64,000 nt of DNA from Delphinus delphis (lineage: Eukaryota; Chordata; Mammalia; Artiodactyla; Delphinidae): positions 20,653,730-20,717,729 of the forward strand of contig NC_082697.1 in assembly GCF_949987515.2 (NCBI RefSeq), written 5' to 3'. Both the position numbers and the translations under genes were made by a program. Below the pieces are notes generated by a model. That model was not told the DNA's origin and ran no database searches. It was given only the letters and a program-made list of their open reading frames with translations. Below are positions 47,401-60,064 of the stretch, in pieces; the first letter of the stretch is position 1; each line of letters opens with the position of its first letter.

Positions 47401-47924
47401 CCCAAGAGGCCAACCCTGAGACAAGGATGTGGGTGCTGGTAGTTTAGATGACAGGTGATTACAGGAACCTCAGTAAGAGAACAAGCAAGAGAGGGAAGGG
47501 AAGAGGGCTAAGAAACACATGGGAGGGCATCACTGAGCAGGTTCTGCTGAGGGCAGCCGGGGACCCAGCTGGGGACCCCTGGGAGACAGTACAGAACACA
47601 CCTGTGCTGCCCGAGGAATGAGGGATCAGGACATGTATCCCGCACTCCCAGGTGTCATCCGATGAGGGCAGCTCGGAGCAGGGGATGGACTCCCAAGCAT
47701 TCCGGGCTGCCCCAGGCACCAGCTCAGGGGAAGAGCCCATAGGACACAGCGCAAATTGGGATGGGGATTTCTCATGAGATGTGGGCAGGTACCGATGACA
47801 CCTGCTATATCACCCTTCTCCATCTTTCCTCCCCTTTCTCCTTTTTCCCCTCTCTTCTTTCCTCCTTTTACCTTGAGATCGTTACTGGGCCTCATGTTCT
47901 CAGCATTTTTTCCAAGAGTTCCTG

Positions 47925-48090
47925 GGATCTAATGTTTCTTAAAGTGTGGTTCCCTTGATACCTGGGATTTTTGTTAAAAATGCAGATAGCAGGGCCTCAG
48001 CCCTACTAAACCAGTACCTTTTATTATGGGCCTAGGATCCTGCATTTAAACAAATATCCCAAATGCATCTGATACATGTGGACGTTGCTA
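47925..48090 (+). mobile_element. MER20-like hAT relic
   Basis: TTAAAGTGTGGTTCCCTTG, GTTAAAAATGCAGATAGCAG and CTAGGATCCTGCATTTAAAC resemble the sense strand of MER20-type elements. Confidence 0.6.
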
Positions 48091-48500
48091 GCCTAACCCC
48101 ATTACAGCAAGGTGACAGCAGGGAATTTCTGGTCAGTTATGGAATCTCCAGGCCCTGCCTTTGCCTCCACCTGACCACCTGACCTCTTGGGCTTGGTTTC
48201 CACTGTCTGACTCCCTCCCTTCTCTCCAGGCTCCTTCTCTCGACCAGCTATTGGGATGGCTGCATCTTGGGTGTTGCCTCTGCCCTTGATGGGTCCTTTG
48301 TGGGATTTAGGGCTTGGACTTTTCATTCAGCAGTCGAGAGGTGGTGCCCCACCCCATCTACCATCCAGTCACATCTGCCACATCTGGCCAGATGTTCCTG
48401 AGGATAGCCCTGGTCCACGGGGAAAGAAAGCAGACTTAGGTCCTTCTGTTCACACCAGCAGTCACAACAAGGCGTCCTACTAAAACACACTGTTTCCCAG
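48091..48500. other. Unique, no feature recognised
   Basis: Moderately GC-rich sequence without repeats or exons that I can support. Confidence 0.4.
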
Positions 48501-48639
48501 AGTGGCCCATGACTTCAATGTATGTAGCAGAATCCCCAATTCCAGGAGCGTCACACAGGCTGACCGCTGTTCATGTACCTTTGTACACAACCAGATGGCA
48601 TAATATAGCCATGTACAAACCCAGGGACAATTTTACACT

Positions 48640-48826
48640 GTGTGTGCACACAACACACACAGAGGAGAAATCTCACAGCAAACCGCCAAATCACCCATAG
48701 TAGCACACCACCTCACAATAACATGTGGCACACAAATTGTCACAGCATGAGAAAAACACTTTAGAGTCTGTGGTGACATAGCCACACACCACATAATATA
48801 GTTGCACAGCAAGATGGTGTCACAAA

Positions 48827-48865
<39 letters not shown>

Positions 48866-48900
48866 ACTCAGGCACAGCAGCAAACACAGACACTTACATA
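48640..48900. repeat. CA-rich tract with pure (CA)n at 48826-48860
   Basis: Diverged CA words lead into about seventeen CA units. Confidence 0.9.
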
Positions 48901-49952
48901 CAGGCAAAAAGAAACCCACACAGAGCACAGCCTCAGAAAAGCTCATGGTCTTAATAAAACATCACACCCTGTTGAAATAATAGACCATCTTACAGCCTGG
49001 GGCACAGAGAGGCAGCAACACACAACCCGACTCGACTGACTCAGCCACAGTCAGATGGAGCAGGGCAGACACGGGGCGCAGTGGAGACTGATGGTGAGAG
49101 GAAAGGTTGCCTTTATTTGAACAGATGTCTACTAAAGGAGCAGGGCGTTATGTAGCTGCTTTGATGAGCTAATGGATTCCGGTAGCTGTGAGCCTGGGGG
49201 ATTCATTACCGGCCCCAGGAGCAATTGCTGCGCCTATACACGCTTCCACCCTCACTGATTTCTCACTTCCTTGCTAGCGTAGCCAGCCTCAATCCCCAAA
49301 GCCAAAGCCCTATTTGAACAAGAAAGGCAGAAGCCGAGCAAATATTTGTGTCTTCAGGCCTCGCTTGGCACTCTCTGGGATGACGTTTCCTTCTGGGATC
49401 AAGAACAAATTTTGCCAGGCAGATTCTGCTCGACTTGGCCTGGGTGGGAGGCAGGGGCTCAGGCTGAGCTCTGTCCTGGACCCCTCAGGTCATGCCGGGA
49501 TGGCTCTTTTCCCTCTCTCCCTGCACTCACCTTGCTGCCTCTCTCTTCATTCACAGCCAGCCTCCCTCTCCTAGAGGGGTCTACATCCACTGCTTTACCT
49601 CTCATCCACTTCCAGCCCACTGTAATCTGGGACCCACTCACCATTCTTCCAAACTGCTGCATCTGGAGCCTCTAACGTCATCCTCATTCTCCTCGACAGC
49701 TCGGTGGCCTGTGCAGCTTTTGACCAAATTCTATCCCCTCACATCTGATTCCCAGAGAACTCCCATCTCCTGCTTCTTTCTTACCTCTTACTTTGTCCCT
49801 TCCCATCTCCTTCCCAAGCTCTTCCTTGGCTGCTGCCCTTATGTGTTGGTGCTTTCAAGCTCCCAGTCACTGACCCTCTCTGAATGCTCCCAGGGGAACT
49901 TGGAAACCGCCCACGTCTCATTCAATCTATTACCCCTTCTGCTAGTGGTCAA

Positions 49953-50205
49953 GTGTGCAATGGTTAAGAGCACTACCCCCTAGATTTCCTTGGTTCAAAT
50001 CCTTGCTTTGATACTTGCTGGCTACGTGGCCTTGGGGAAGTTCCTTTGCTTTTCTGTGCCTCAGTTTTCTCATCTCTAAAATGGGGACAATGATAACTTC
50101 TGCCTCATAGAGTTTTTTGATGGTCAAACGAGTTAATATATGTAAATTGCTTAGGACACGCCCAGCACACAGTAACTGCTACATCAGGGTTGGCTGTTAT
50201 CGTTA
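49953..50205 (+). mobile_element. Nearly full-length MIR SINE
   Basis: The tRNA head GCAATGGTTAAGAGCACT, B box region GGTTCAAATCC, core TTCTGTGCCTCAGTTTTCTC and TAAAATGGGGACAATGATAA, and the CACAGTAACTGCTACATCAG end are all present. It is the most complete MIR in the window. Confidence 0.88.
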
Positions 50206-51400
50206 CCTGCGACATGGTGATAATTTATACACCTGCATTTGTAACGAAAGAGAAATATGTTTTGTTAGTTGGCCCCATGGAGCTTGAATGCAAAGGGAGA
50301 TAAACAATGAAAGACTAACAGATATCCCCCAAAGCACAGGCAGATATGACTGATAGTCTCCGAACTTAAGAACAAGCAGGTGGTTTCACCCTTGGGAACA
50401 TCTCCCACTGTGGAAGCCAGCTTCCAGGATGGCCCCTAGTGATTCTCACCTCCTAGAATTCATGTCCTGGTGCAGTTCACTTTTATAGTGGGTAGGGCAG
50501 ATAAATCATCTGGAGGAAGCTCTGTCCCTCTGCTACCCCACACACACTCCACTCCCTCAGCAGCCTCTGTGGGGCAGGGAGCTAGGAAGGAAACCTCTAT
50601 TCTGTTATCATCCTTTAACACTTGTGCTCTAGAAATAGCATGATTAAGTGCAGAGAACAAGGGTTGGAAAAGTGGGTGCAAAATGGGGGCCAAGGATCCC
50701 TGGGTGACAGGAGGGAACTCTGGGGGCCTGCTGGGAGGAGTGAGCTGTGGCAAGGCGTAGGGGTCAGAGACAAGCTTCAGTTGCTGCTGCTTTGCCCCGT
50801 AGGCTCTCTGAGGGCCCCTCCCTAGGTGGAGGGGTTGCTCATATTTCCCTTATCTCTGTGAGCCAGTGACAGCCTGTCTTCCGAGGTCACTGATCACATG
50901 GCATTGTTTTCATCCTGTGCCTGTCACCAGCCAGGGCTGTGGGGCTGTCGATTTCTGATGAACAGCACCTGAGCGCCAAAGGGAATCTGTTCTTGGCCTT
51001 ATCTCCGGCCTGTGTATCCTGCTTGGGCTCCACGTTCACGGTCCCAGCGGAGCCATCACTGTACCAGTAGCAGCCCCTGGGGTACCCAGATAAGGCACTA
51101 CCTGTCTGTACCCTGAGCTCTGAAGTCAGTGGCTGTGGGGAGGGGGTAACACCCAGACTGGCATCTCCAGGCCAGGTCAGTATCTCCGGGCATATTTCTG
51201 GGGGCACTGTGGCAGTTCTGGCCATGCCAAAGGCACAGAACTAAGCTTGGGGAATGTCCTCAGCTTCAGCATTCACTATCTGTGTGGAATTACACATCTT
51301 TTCACTTATGTACAGTTTCCTTCCCCAGCTAAACAAGGGAGGAAAAAAGAGTGAGCACCAAGGACAGCGCATCGCAAGGCTTTCCACGAAAAGGTGGAAG
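50206..51400. other. Intergenic, no gene recognised
   Basis: About 50400-50520 has words of an old LTR-type repeat (CCTCCTAGAATTCATGTCC). The remainder is unique. Confidence 0.4.
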
Positions 51401-51482
51401 GAAAAAAAGGAGGGAGGGAGGGAGGGAAGGAGGAAAGGAAAGAGGGAGGGGGGGAGGGAGGAGGCAGAGAATGGTGAGGGAA
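51401..51482. repeat. Polypurine (GGGA/GGAA)n tract
   Basis: About 80 bases of nearly pure purine on the plus strand, with GGAGGGAGGGAGGGAAGG cores. Confidence 0.9.
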
Positions 51483-51689
51483 GGGGAAGGAGAATTCTTT
51501 TGCAGGCCAAATAATGGTGTGTTATTTTGGGGTCTGTACTTTTCAGCTTGCTCAGTGGTTGAAGAAAAGGTTGACTGTTTGGCCAAGGCAGAATGAGTGA
51601 GGCTAAGTCTTCCTGATGTTAGACAGGAAGAACTTGGAGCAGTTAGAGATTCCACATCAATATCGACCAAAGAAGGAACTTGAGGGAAA

Positions 51690-51890
51690 TGACAACAATA
51701 ATCCGTTAGTTTACTGTGTCATGCTCTCTGCTAAGTTCTTTATGTGCTGCAACTCATGTAATCCACCCACCAACCTTGTGATATAGGTGCTATCATATCC
51801 CTCATATTACAAATGAGGAAACAGAATATGAATGGGGCTTAATAACTAGACTGAAGTCACACTATAGAAGATGGCAATGCCTGGGACTAG
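51690..51890 (-). mobile_element. MIR SINE
   Basis: TGCTAAGTTCTTTATGTGC and ATTACAAATGAGGAAACAG match the MIR complement. Confidence 0.72.
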
Positions 51891-52855
51891 GGGAGAACGA
51901 AATCCCTGCTTATCTTCCCCTCCATTCCACCCCTTCCTGATCACCCCCCATCCTCTTTGAGTGTCTTGTATCTCTTTGAACTTTCAGCACAAAACTGGTG
52001 TCTCCTTAACTGATTGGCTCATGTATCCTCATGTTTGCAGAAGGGGAGTTCTGGGTTCCATCTTGTAACTTAAAAAGCTCTTTTAGATTTTCCTGGGCTG
52101 GAATCAGCCAGTGCATTGTTTGGTTCCCTATGTTCTGAAGCAGGGAGGTTGCTGATCAGGGGAGGCCCCAAGGTCTGACTTGCAGTCACTCTGTGGCTGA
52201 TTCCCAAGGAGGGGTGATATAAATGGACCTTTGATAGCATCAAATATAAGGTTATCTCAGGAAAGCTCCATGTGCCTTTGGCTGGTCCAACGTGAAAGGA
52301 ATAGCTGAAAAGCGGTATATACCCAAGGTCAAACTTTAGCTTTGCTGTCAACCTTCAGTGATCTTGAGCAAAACACCTCTTCTCTCCATAAATCATGGAG
52401 GCCCCACAATTTCAAACAGGGTAGATTCTTGGCACATGCTACTGAATAGGTGTGAGTTTTCTGCATCTAATTTTCTTTGGAAAGTCAAGAAGGGCTTCAC
52501 TGCCTAGTAGCACAGCCCCATCTCTGTGTCCGAGGCTGTGTTCTACACTGAGGATGAAACTGGAGGTGGAGATGTGAGGGGGGAGCACTGTTAATGGGAG
52601 CTTAACGTTGGGCAAGTTGGGGGTAGATGGACAGCAGATGGGAAAAGATTTGGGTAGCCTGGATAAATGAGAGTTGTCACACACTCTAACTCTTTGGGGA
52701 AACTCAGAAATCCTCCCTCATGCACACAGGAATCTTCAGGGACATAATTCCTGGTGATCTGGTAGATCTGACTAATAAAACTTCTAAGATCTTATCTAAT
52801 ATCTGGTTTAGTAAGCCAGAGAATGTAGAGGGATATTTTGATGGGTGAATCAGTT
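51891..52855. other. Intergenic, no feature recognised
   Basis: Unique or too decayed to classify. Confidence 0.4.
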
Positions 52856-52859
52856 AATA

Positions 52860-53470
52860 GATAGATAATGCATGCCCAAGAATTCAAGCTTTGCAGACAA
52901 AGATCCAGGTTCAGATTCTGGCTCGGTGACTCCATAGCTGTTTGACCTTGGGAATGTCACTTAGTTTCTTCATCTGTCTGAGGGCAGTTAAATTCAAGAG
53001 ATCTGTTTAACCCCCAAGTTGACAGGTCAAGTAGACCATTGGATATAAAGGGCTGGACCTCAGAAGCGAGGATGGGGCTGGAAAAATTAACATGGGAGCC
53101 ATTGTCTAAAGATGATATTAAAAGCTATGAAAATGAGTGAATTCCCTGCAGGAGGTTGGGAGAGAGATGAGTTACTTTGAACAAGTTGCTCAACCTTTCT
53201 GTGTCTGCTTCTTTATCATCAAAATGGGGATGATATTAGTACCTTCCTCATTGGATTGTTCAGAGGGTAAGATTTAGATAAATCTTGTTCAAGCATTTAG
53301 GGTCTGGTATATGTTCAATATGGAGACTAATGCTATTAATCTTCACCCAGCCCTTCAAGACAGGTGTAATCATCCCCATTTTACAGACAAGGAGACTGAG
53401 GCTCAGAGTCTAAGGTTTCATGGCAAGTATACAACAAATCAATGTCTACATGCAAAGTCCATGCCACACT
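52860..53470. mobile_element. Three MIR copies in a row
   Basis: Sense copy at about 52860-53000 (GCTGTTTGACCTTGGGAATG), sense copy at about 53165-53320 (TTATCATCAAAATGGGGATG) and reverse copy at about 53340-53470 (CCATTTTACAGACAAGGAG). Confidence 0.72.
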
Positions 53471-54230
53471 GCTTCTAGCCTCTGGGGGAATACTATATGA
53501 ACACATTAAAAAAAATGAAGGGGTGAGTTTATGAGTCTTGCCAGAAAGGACAAGGTTGACCCTCCAAGTGACAGTGGTAGGACACGCTGGGCTTGAAAGA
53601 AGGTGTGATTGGGTGGGAACTACCATAGTCTTTAGGATGAATTACCAAGACAAAACCCCAAGTTATGTGCACACTCAGTTTCCCGTTTCACACGTGTGAA
53701 TGCTTCCTTGGCAGTCAGTGTTTTCAGTGATTCCAGCTCCTCCCAGCTCCAGAAGCCAATGAAGCAATGTCCCTGCAAGGAGTGACTTAAAGCCAGTCCC
53801 ATTTGCCTTCTCAGATGAGTCAGTGAGGCAAAAAATTTAGACAATAAAGAGAGTTAATGACAGGCCTCCCCAGCTGGCTGAGCTGGCCCTTGGGGAGAAG
53901 GAGTCAATGAGCTCCTGTCGCAGCTGTGCTGGCTCCTCAATTTCTTCATCTCGCTCCTGCACAGCCCCCTTCCCTGCCTTGCTTGCTGCCTTGGACATTG
54001 ATTGCAGCAACTCAAGCAGCGAAATGAGACCATGCAGGCTCTGGGGCATCTCTAGGTCAGTGGCGGGAGAGGAGGGGTGGAGGCAACTTGGTTCTCTTCG
54101 CAAATGATTGCACAACTTTCCTAGCTCCTCAGAAGAGGAACTTCCTCGGGAATACCATGGAGATGACATACAAACAGGATCCCTGGAACTCACGGTTAAT
54201 AATACCATTAACAATAACTAACACTGGGGG
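53471..54230. other. Intergenic, no gene recognised
   Basis: A minus-strand frame at 54214-53837 is Ser/Glu/Leu-rich with no domain and no splice support. Left unassigned. Confidence 0.4.
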
Positions 54231-54234
54231 GGGG

Positions 54235-54388
54235 TGTTATTATGTTAGGCACTGGACCAAGTGTATTACATGCAGTACCTCATTTAGTTCTTACAACAGC
54301 CTTCCAATGCTGGTAATATTAGTATTCCCATTTTGCAGATGAGGAGACTGAGCTCAGAGAAGTGACATTTTCCTAAGTTCATACAACA
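54235..54388 (-). mobile_element. MIR fragment
   Basis: TATGTTAGGCACTGGACC and CCATTTTGCAGATGAGGAGA match the MIR complement. Confidence 0.75.
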
Positions 54389-55126
54389 TGTACTTGGTAG
54401 ATTTGGCTTTCTTTTTTTTTAAAACTAATTAATTTTTGGCTGCATTGCGTCTTCGTTGCTGCGCACGGGCTTTTTCTAGTTGCGGTGAGGGGGTTGCTCT
54501 TTGTTGTGGTGCGCGGGCTTCTCATTATGGTGGCTTCTCTTGTTGCAGAGCACAGGCTCTAGGCGCACGGGCTTCAGTAGTTGAGGCACACGGGTTCAGT
54601 AGTTGTGGCACACGGGCTTAGTTGCTTCGAGGCATGTGAGATCTTCCCGGACCAAGAATTGAACTCATGTCCCCTTCATTGGCAGGGGGGTCTTAACCAC
54701 TGAGCCACCAGGGAACTCCCTGGCTTTCCTTTTATAAATTTATTTTTTATTGAAGTATAGTTGAATTACAATGTTGCGTTATTACTGCTATACAGTATTA
54801 GGTATATATATTCTTTTTCATATTCTTTTCCATTATGGTTTATCACAGGATATTGAATATAATTCCCTGTGCTATAGAGTAGGACCTTGTTGTCTAACCA
54901 TTCTGTATATACCACTTTGCATGAGTTAATCCCAGACTCCCATTTCAACCCTCTCCCATGCCCTTCCCCCTTGGCAACCACCAGTCTATTCTCTATGTCT
55001 CTGATTCTGTTTCCTTTTCATAGATACGTTCATTTGTGTCATATTTTAGATTCCACATATAAGTGATATCCTATGGTATTTGTCTTTTTCTTTCTGACTT
55101 ACCTCACTTGTACTTGGTATATTTGG
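54389..55126 (-). mobile_element. L1 3' end with a CHR SINE nested at its poly-T junction
   Basis: The L1 tail (about 54732-55108, minus strand) contains TTTATTGAAGTATAGTTGA and AGATTCCACATATAAGTGA. Near-copies TGTACTTGGTAGATTTGG (54389-54406) and TGTACTTGGTATATTTGG (55109-55126) bound the whole composite. A long CHR SINE (54416-54720) lies between the left copy and the L1, with its own short TGGCTTTC flanks. Confidence 0.82.
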
Positions 55127-55534
55127 GATTCAAACTCCAAAGTTCAGGCTGGATTGCCTCTCTCCTTACACTTTGTCGTGTAGAACAATAAGTCAGTTTC
55201 ACTAATTTATTCAAAAATTAGCCAGTCTGGTGTGGTAATGGTCACTAAACCAGGGGTCTATTATTCCCTTATTGGCCCTATGTCTTTACCAGTAAAACCT
55301 TGGGTTGTGCATTTTCTTGATAACTGGCTCAATCACCTGGTTGACATTCTTGTGTTTGCGGTCAACTAGAACCTTCAAATCTTTCTCATATGAACTGGGA
55401 TCGAGTCAGTATTGTCTGGCCTGAATTCATACAAAACACAATGATCTCAAGAGATTTTACTGCCATAGGGAATTGGTTTCCCTCCTCTAAGTGGTCCAAA
55501 ATAGGGATATTACATTTAGATTCCATTTTACTTT

Positions 55535-55720
55535 TTCCTGTTTTTTTTTTTTTAATCAAGGTATAACTAACACACAGTAAAGTGTTCTAATCTCAAGTAT
55601 ACATCCCGCTTGGTGAATTTTCACCCAGATCAAAATAGAGAATATTTCCCCTATAGGATTCCCAGTCAATACCTCTACCCCAGAAGTGATCACTATGGGT
55701 TTCACTTTTAAATTTAAAGC
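55535..55720 (-). mobile_element. Old L1 3' fragment
   Basis: Poly-T followed by TAATCAAGGTATAACTAACA and TTGGTGAATTTTCACCCAG matches the complement of an L1M 3' end. Confidence 0.65.
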
Positions 55721-57000
55721 ATCCACAATTACAAATTACAACTTTTGCAAAATGAGATTTAAAAGTGTAATAGAATCTTTCCATCCTGGAAATTAAAATT
55801 ATTCAACTTTCCTTTTCCTCAATTGTTTCTAAGCTTTGGAAATCTATTTTCCTCCTGAGATTTGACAACTTTTCAATTTCATGTCTTCTATTTTAAAAAT
55901 ACTTTATATGTTTGTATGGTTTGTATTTAGGTATTTAATTCATTAGGAATTTATTTGATTACTCCTCTGATGTGAAGGTCGAAACATATTTTCTTCCTAA
56001 CCGATTAACCTTATGCTATCTATTGACTGTTTCTCTCTAAATTGATCTTTGAAAGTTCTTTTATTATAAATTAAATAATTATGGGTAACACATTTTCCAT
56101 CCCTAAATTAGAATGCTAGTGATACCCCCCTCACAAAATGAGAGTGAACATCAGATTATGTGGAGTAAATTAAGTATAGGATCTGTCGCAGCCACAGTTC
56201 TGGCACATAGTGGGTTCTCAACAAGTGGTAATTCCACCCCCTCCCACCCACTCCCATAGACACTCTCCTCTCCATGTTTAAGGCTCTGTAACTATGGAAA
56301 GGAGAAAAAATGTCTTACAAGACTGTCCAACAGGCTAACCTGGAGGTCAGACGTGCACCTAGAAGGTAGAAGACCTCTGATTTGGATGTTTATAGAGATT
56401 CTATTTGTTTCCTAAGGGCCTGGATGTTGGATCAATGACTCCCAACTGACAGTTTTGAAAATGATGCCAGTGCATGATAAAATTTTCTGTGGCTCTTAGT
56501 GAAGTGATTAAGATATGTACAATGAAGGGAGTTTTTATAACTTCATTTTAACTAACTGTATTTTAGTCTGAGTTTATGACCCTCCCACTTTTTCAGTTTT
56601 TAAATATGCTGATTTTTATTAAAAGATGGAGAGAGTAGGTGATAGTTGATGTTCTTAAATGTCTTTTACTTGGAATTGTCCTTCATCGTTTTTAACTTTA
56701 CTGGTTCACAAACTCCTTAAATCTTGGAATAACATCAACTTTGAGGCGCATTGCCACATCTGAAAAACAGAATTCAACGATGCTGGGTTGACACTTTTTC
56801 CATTCCTCAGAGCACCACCCACTATACATTGTAGGTAATCAGTAACTTTTGCAGACTTACTGAATGAATAATATTATAGTATAACATCTGGCTGTGTGTT
56901 TATCATTGACTGGAAAGAAACTGTTGAAAGAGGCCAAACTTGGTGGACTGAGAAGTATGCACCAGGCATTTACCTCTGACAAGCTTTCCTCTCATATCCA
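55721..57000. other. AT-rich intergenic sequence, no gene recognised
   Basis: Probably contains further decayed L1-type sequence at 55800-56080. No exon is supportable. Confidence 0.4.
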
Positions 57001-57654
57001 GCCGTCAGCACCTCGGACAGCTCAGCTACAATTACACGGGTCTCCGAGGAAACCTATCTAAACACAGACAAAGGCATTTTTACATCATCTTTTCTCTACT
57101 TCATTATTTAAACAAGAACCTCTTGTTCATACACAGGCTTTCCTCTTTGCTCGTTTAAACCTCCCTCTCAGATTGTTTGCCTCATGATCTGCAATTCCCC
57201 AGCAAAACGGCCAGCTTCAACTTTGAGCTTCAGAAATGCCAATTTTAATTAAAAGTGCAATTTTCAAATCCACCTAGAGCTCAGACAGATACGGCACACT
57301 TGCTGCCCTGTGATCTTTCTGGCTTCTTTGTTGATTAAAATGGGTGCTGCTCTAAGTGCTTTGTCAAATCTTCACAAAAACGAGAAGAAATTGACACTTA
57401 CACCTTTATACCAGCAAGAAAGTGATATATTAGATTCACCCCTGTTGCCACAAAAGCTTGCTTTTGGCTTAAAGGCAGCAAGAGGCCAAGAGGTCCCTAG
57501 TGATAACTATGTTTTGATGCTTCAGCCTTAAAGGTTTTCTCTCCAGCTGGTGGTGGTGTAAGGAGGAGTTACTATGCCATTTTCCCATTGACTTCTCCAC
57601 CCCTGTCTTCCTAGACAGTTCCCTTTGTGCCTATGCAAGGACTTTGAGCTTTTA

Positions 57655-57840
57655 GGGTAATGGTTCTCCAACTTTAGTGAATATAAGAAAAGCATTAAAA
57701 GCTCTCTTAGCAGATTCATTGGCTCTACTTCCTAGAGATTCTGATTCGATAGGATTTGGGTATGACTCCAGAATCTGAATTTTAATGAAGCACCAGGTGA
57801 TTCTGATGAAGGAAGATCATACTCTGAGAAAATTTGTTCT
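57655..57840 (+). mobile_element. MER20/MER58-like hAT relic
   Basis: GTAATGGTTCTCCAACTTTA, TAGAGATTCTGATTCGATAG and CACCAGGTGATTCTGATG form the usual word order of these short hAT elements. Confidence 0.65.
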
Positions 57841-58129
57841 AGCAATTCCCAGAAAATTTACCACAAGGATCTAAGCTGTAGAGTGAGTGAGAAACCCTGT
57901 GTAGGGAATCAAGAGGTGTGACCCTGTCCAGCTCTGATATTTGCACTCTGGTGTGCTTGAGCAACTCATTTCCCCTCTGTGTTACCATGTCTCTATCTTT
58001 ATAGATGAAGGATGCTGGCTTCAGTTCCTGAGACCACCTCCAGCCCTCCCATCAGCATGCTGGGCTTCTCATGGACATGACCAGAGTAGAGACCCCTCAT
58101 TGAGGCTACAATGATACTTTCTTTTTCTG

Positions 58130-58880
58130 CCCTTTTTTAACAAAAATTATGAAGTATACCACACACCTAGAAAAACTTATGACATAAATGTACATGGTTA
58201 TTTAATAATTCTAAAGTAGACATCGGTGTAACTACCACTCAAATTAAAAAATGGAAAATTGCCTGAAACCCCCCATGTGATCCTTTACAATCATGCCCCC
58301 ATCCTTCCCCTAGAATAAGTCACTATCCCATTTGCTACAGTCATTTATTTCCTTGCTTTCTTTTATAGTTTTACCACATTTGCATGCATCCAAAAACAGT
58401 ATCTTCGTTTTGACTACTATGAATTGAATAAAAATGGATCCCTGTTGTATGTATCCTTTGGTGTCAATATAAGAAAGATTTATCCATGTTGCTATGCATG
58501 GCTATAGTTCATTCATTTTCACTGATGTATAGTATTCTATTATATGATTACACCACAATTAATTATTATGCTGTTGATGGGTATTTGGGTTGGTTCCAGT
58601 TATTAGCCATTACAAACCATGCTGCTATGATCATTGTGTATGAATCATCTAATGTTATGTACATAACTGTCTCTGGAAAGGAATGGAATTGCTGGGTGAC
58701 AGGGCTTGCATATCTCCAACTTTGCTAGATAATGCCCAACTGTTTTACAAAATGTACCAACTTGCACTCCCAGTAGCAATGACTGATAGTTTGTGGTACT
58801 CCTCCTTCTCTCCAGAATTCTATGGATACTCTCTCTTTTCAGAGTCTTTGAATGTGCTGATCCTTCTTTTGAGAGCATTC
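58130..58880 (-). mobile_element. Old L1 3' region, minus strand
   Basis: TTTAACAAAAATTATGAAG, GATGTATAGTATTCTATTAT, GATGGGTATTTGGGTTGG, GGAATTGCTGGGTGACAGG and CACTCCCAGTAGCAATG are complements of L1 3' UTR and late ORF2 words. No intact frame remains. Confidence 0.8.
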
Positions 58881-58924
58881 TCTTTCCCTATTTTCTTATT
58901 TATCCTGCTAAGTCTAGGCATTCA

Positions 58925-59190
58925 TTAAGGACTCTCAATCCTGGCAGCCTTCTCTGACTCCTCAAATCTGGGTTATGTGCCCCCCGTACTCCCATAGCTC
59001 CCTCCATTTTCCTCTCCATAGTATGTATCACATGTAGTGTAACTTCCTATTCACTTGCCTGTCTTAACCACACCCCCACACTCCCACTCATACACCAGAC
59101 TGAAGGATCCATGAAGGCAGAGGGTGTGTCTTGATCTAATGCAGTGCCTAGCACACAGCTCAATACATGACTGTTGAATGAGTAGAATCC
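58925..59190 (+). mobile_element. L2 3' end
   Basis: CAGCCTTCTCTGACTCCTCA, GTGTAACTTCCTATTCACTT, and GTGCCTAGCACACAGCTCAA with an ACTGTTGAATGAG end. Confidence 0.8.
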
Positions 59191-60064
59191 ATTTCTGCCC
59201 TCAACTCACGGCTCCCCTCAACCATTGAGAAGCCAGGTGAGCATTAAGGCTTTTCATAGAATTGTTGCCAAAACAACATAATAACTCTGGGGAAATTAAT
59301 TGTTAGATCTGGCTCTCTCATTAGTAGCTCATCAAAGGACTGTGAGCCCCCAGGGGGACTCTTAAAAATAAGTAACCGATCAGCATGGAAGAAAGGGCAT
59401 CCTCTTCCCAGCACATCCCCCCACTGCCACCACCACGAACACACAAACAGACACACCTCCTGCGAATTGCTGGGCCTGGCCATTTAACACAGTTATTACC
59501 AACACCCACTTAGTAAATTATGAGAAACAGCCTCGAGAGAGCTTTCAAAGATCTTCAAATGGATGTTTAAAAGCCTGCGGTTTCTCAGACAGGCTTAGCT
59601 AATGGCATTTATTACTTGGAGGATAGGGTATTTACATAAAGCTGGATTTTTATTATAATGGTCAGATGGTTCCCGAGAGGGAGGGTGGAAGGGAGAAGGT
59701 AAGGTGAAGATACAAACCTTCGACTTAAATTTGATATGGACAGATGCTGTCAAACTTAGAGTAGGGGTTGAGTGGGGTGATCCTGGGGCAGGAGAGGCCA
59801 GGTATGGAGAACAAGAGAGTCAGCACCCTGGACAGCTCAAGGTGTCTGTCATTGATCTATCGGCACACTCTCAGACAGTTCTTTCCTACTAGGGTCCTTC
59901 CGTCGATGATGTATGGATGTCCCTCATTTATCCCAGCTATAGTCTGGAGTGAATATAATCCAGTGTATTCACTATCTCCTGGCTTCACCAGCGGTTCTAG
60001 GGATTCCGATGTACTCGTCTGCATGACAGTTGTGATGAAGATGAATTAAAGCCAGTTGTTGTTG

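Noticed and set aside
49953..49990. Possible tRNA gene (GCAATGGTTAAGAGCACT head)
   Set aside because: It is the tRNA-derived head of a MIR SINE, with no complete cloverleaf. The CHR SINE heads were rejected as tRNA genes for the same reason.
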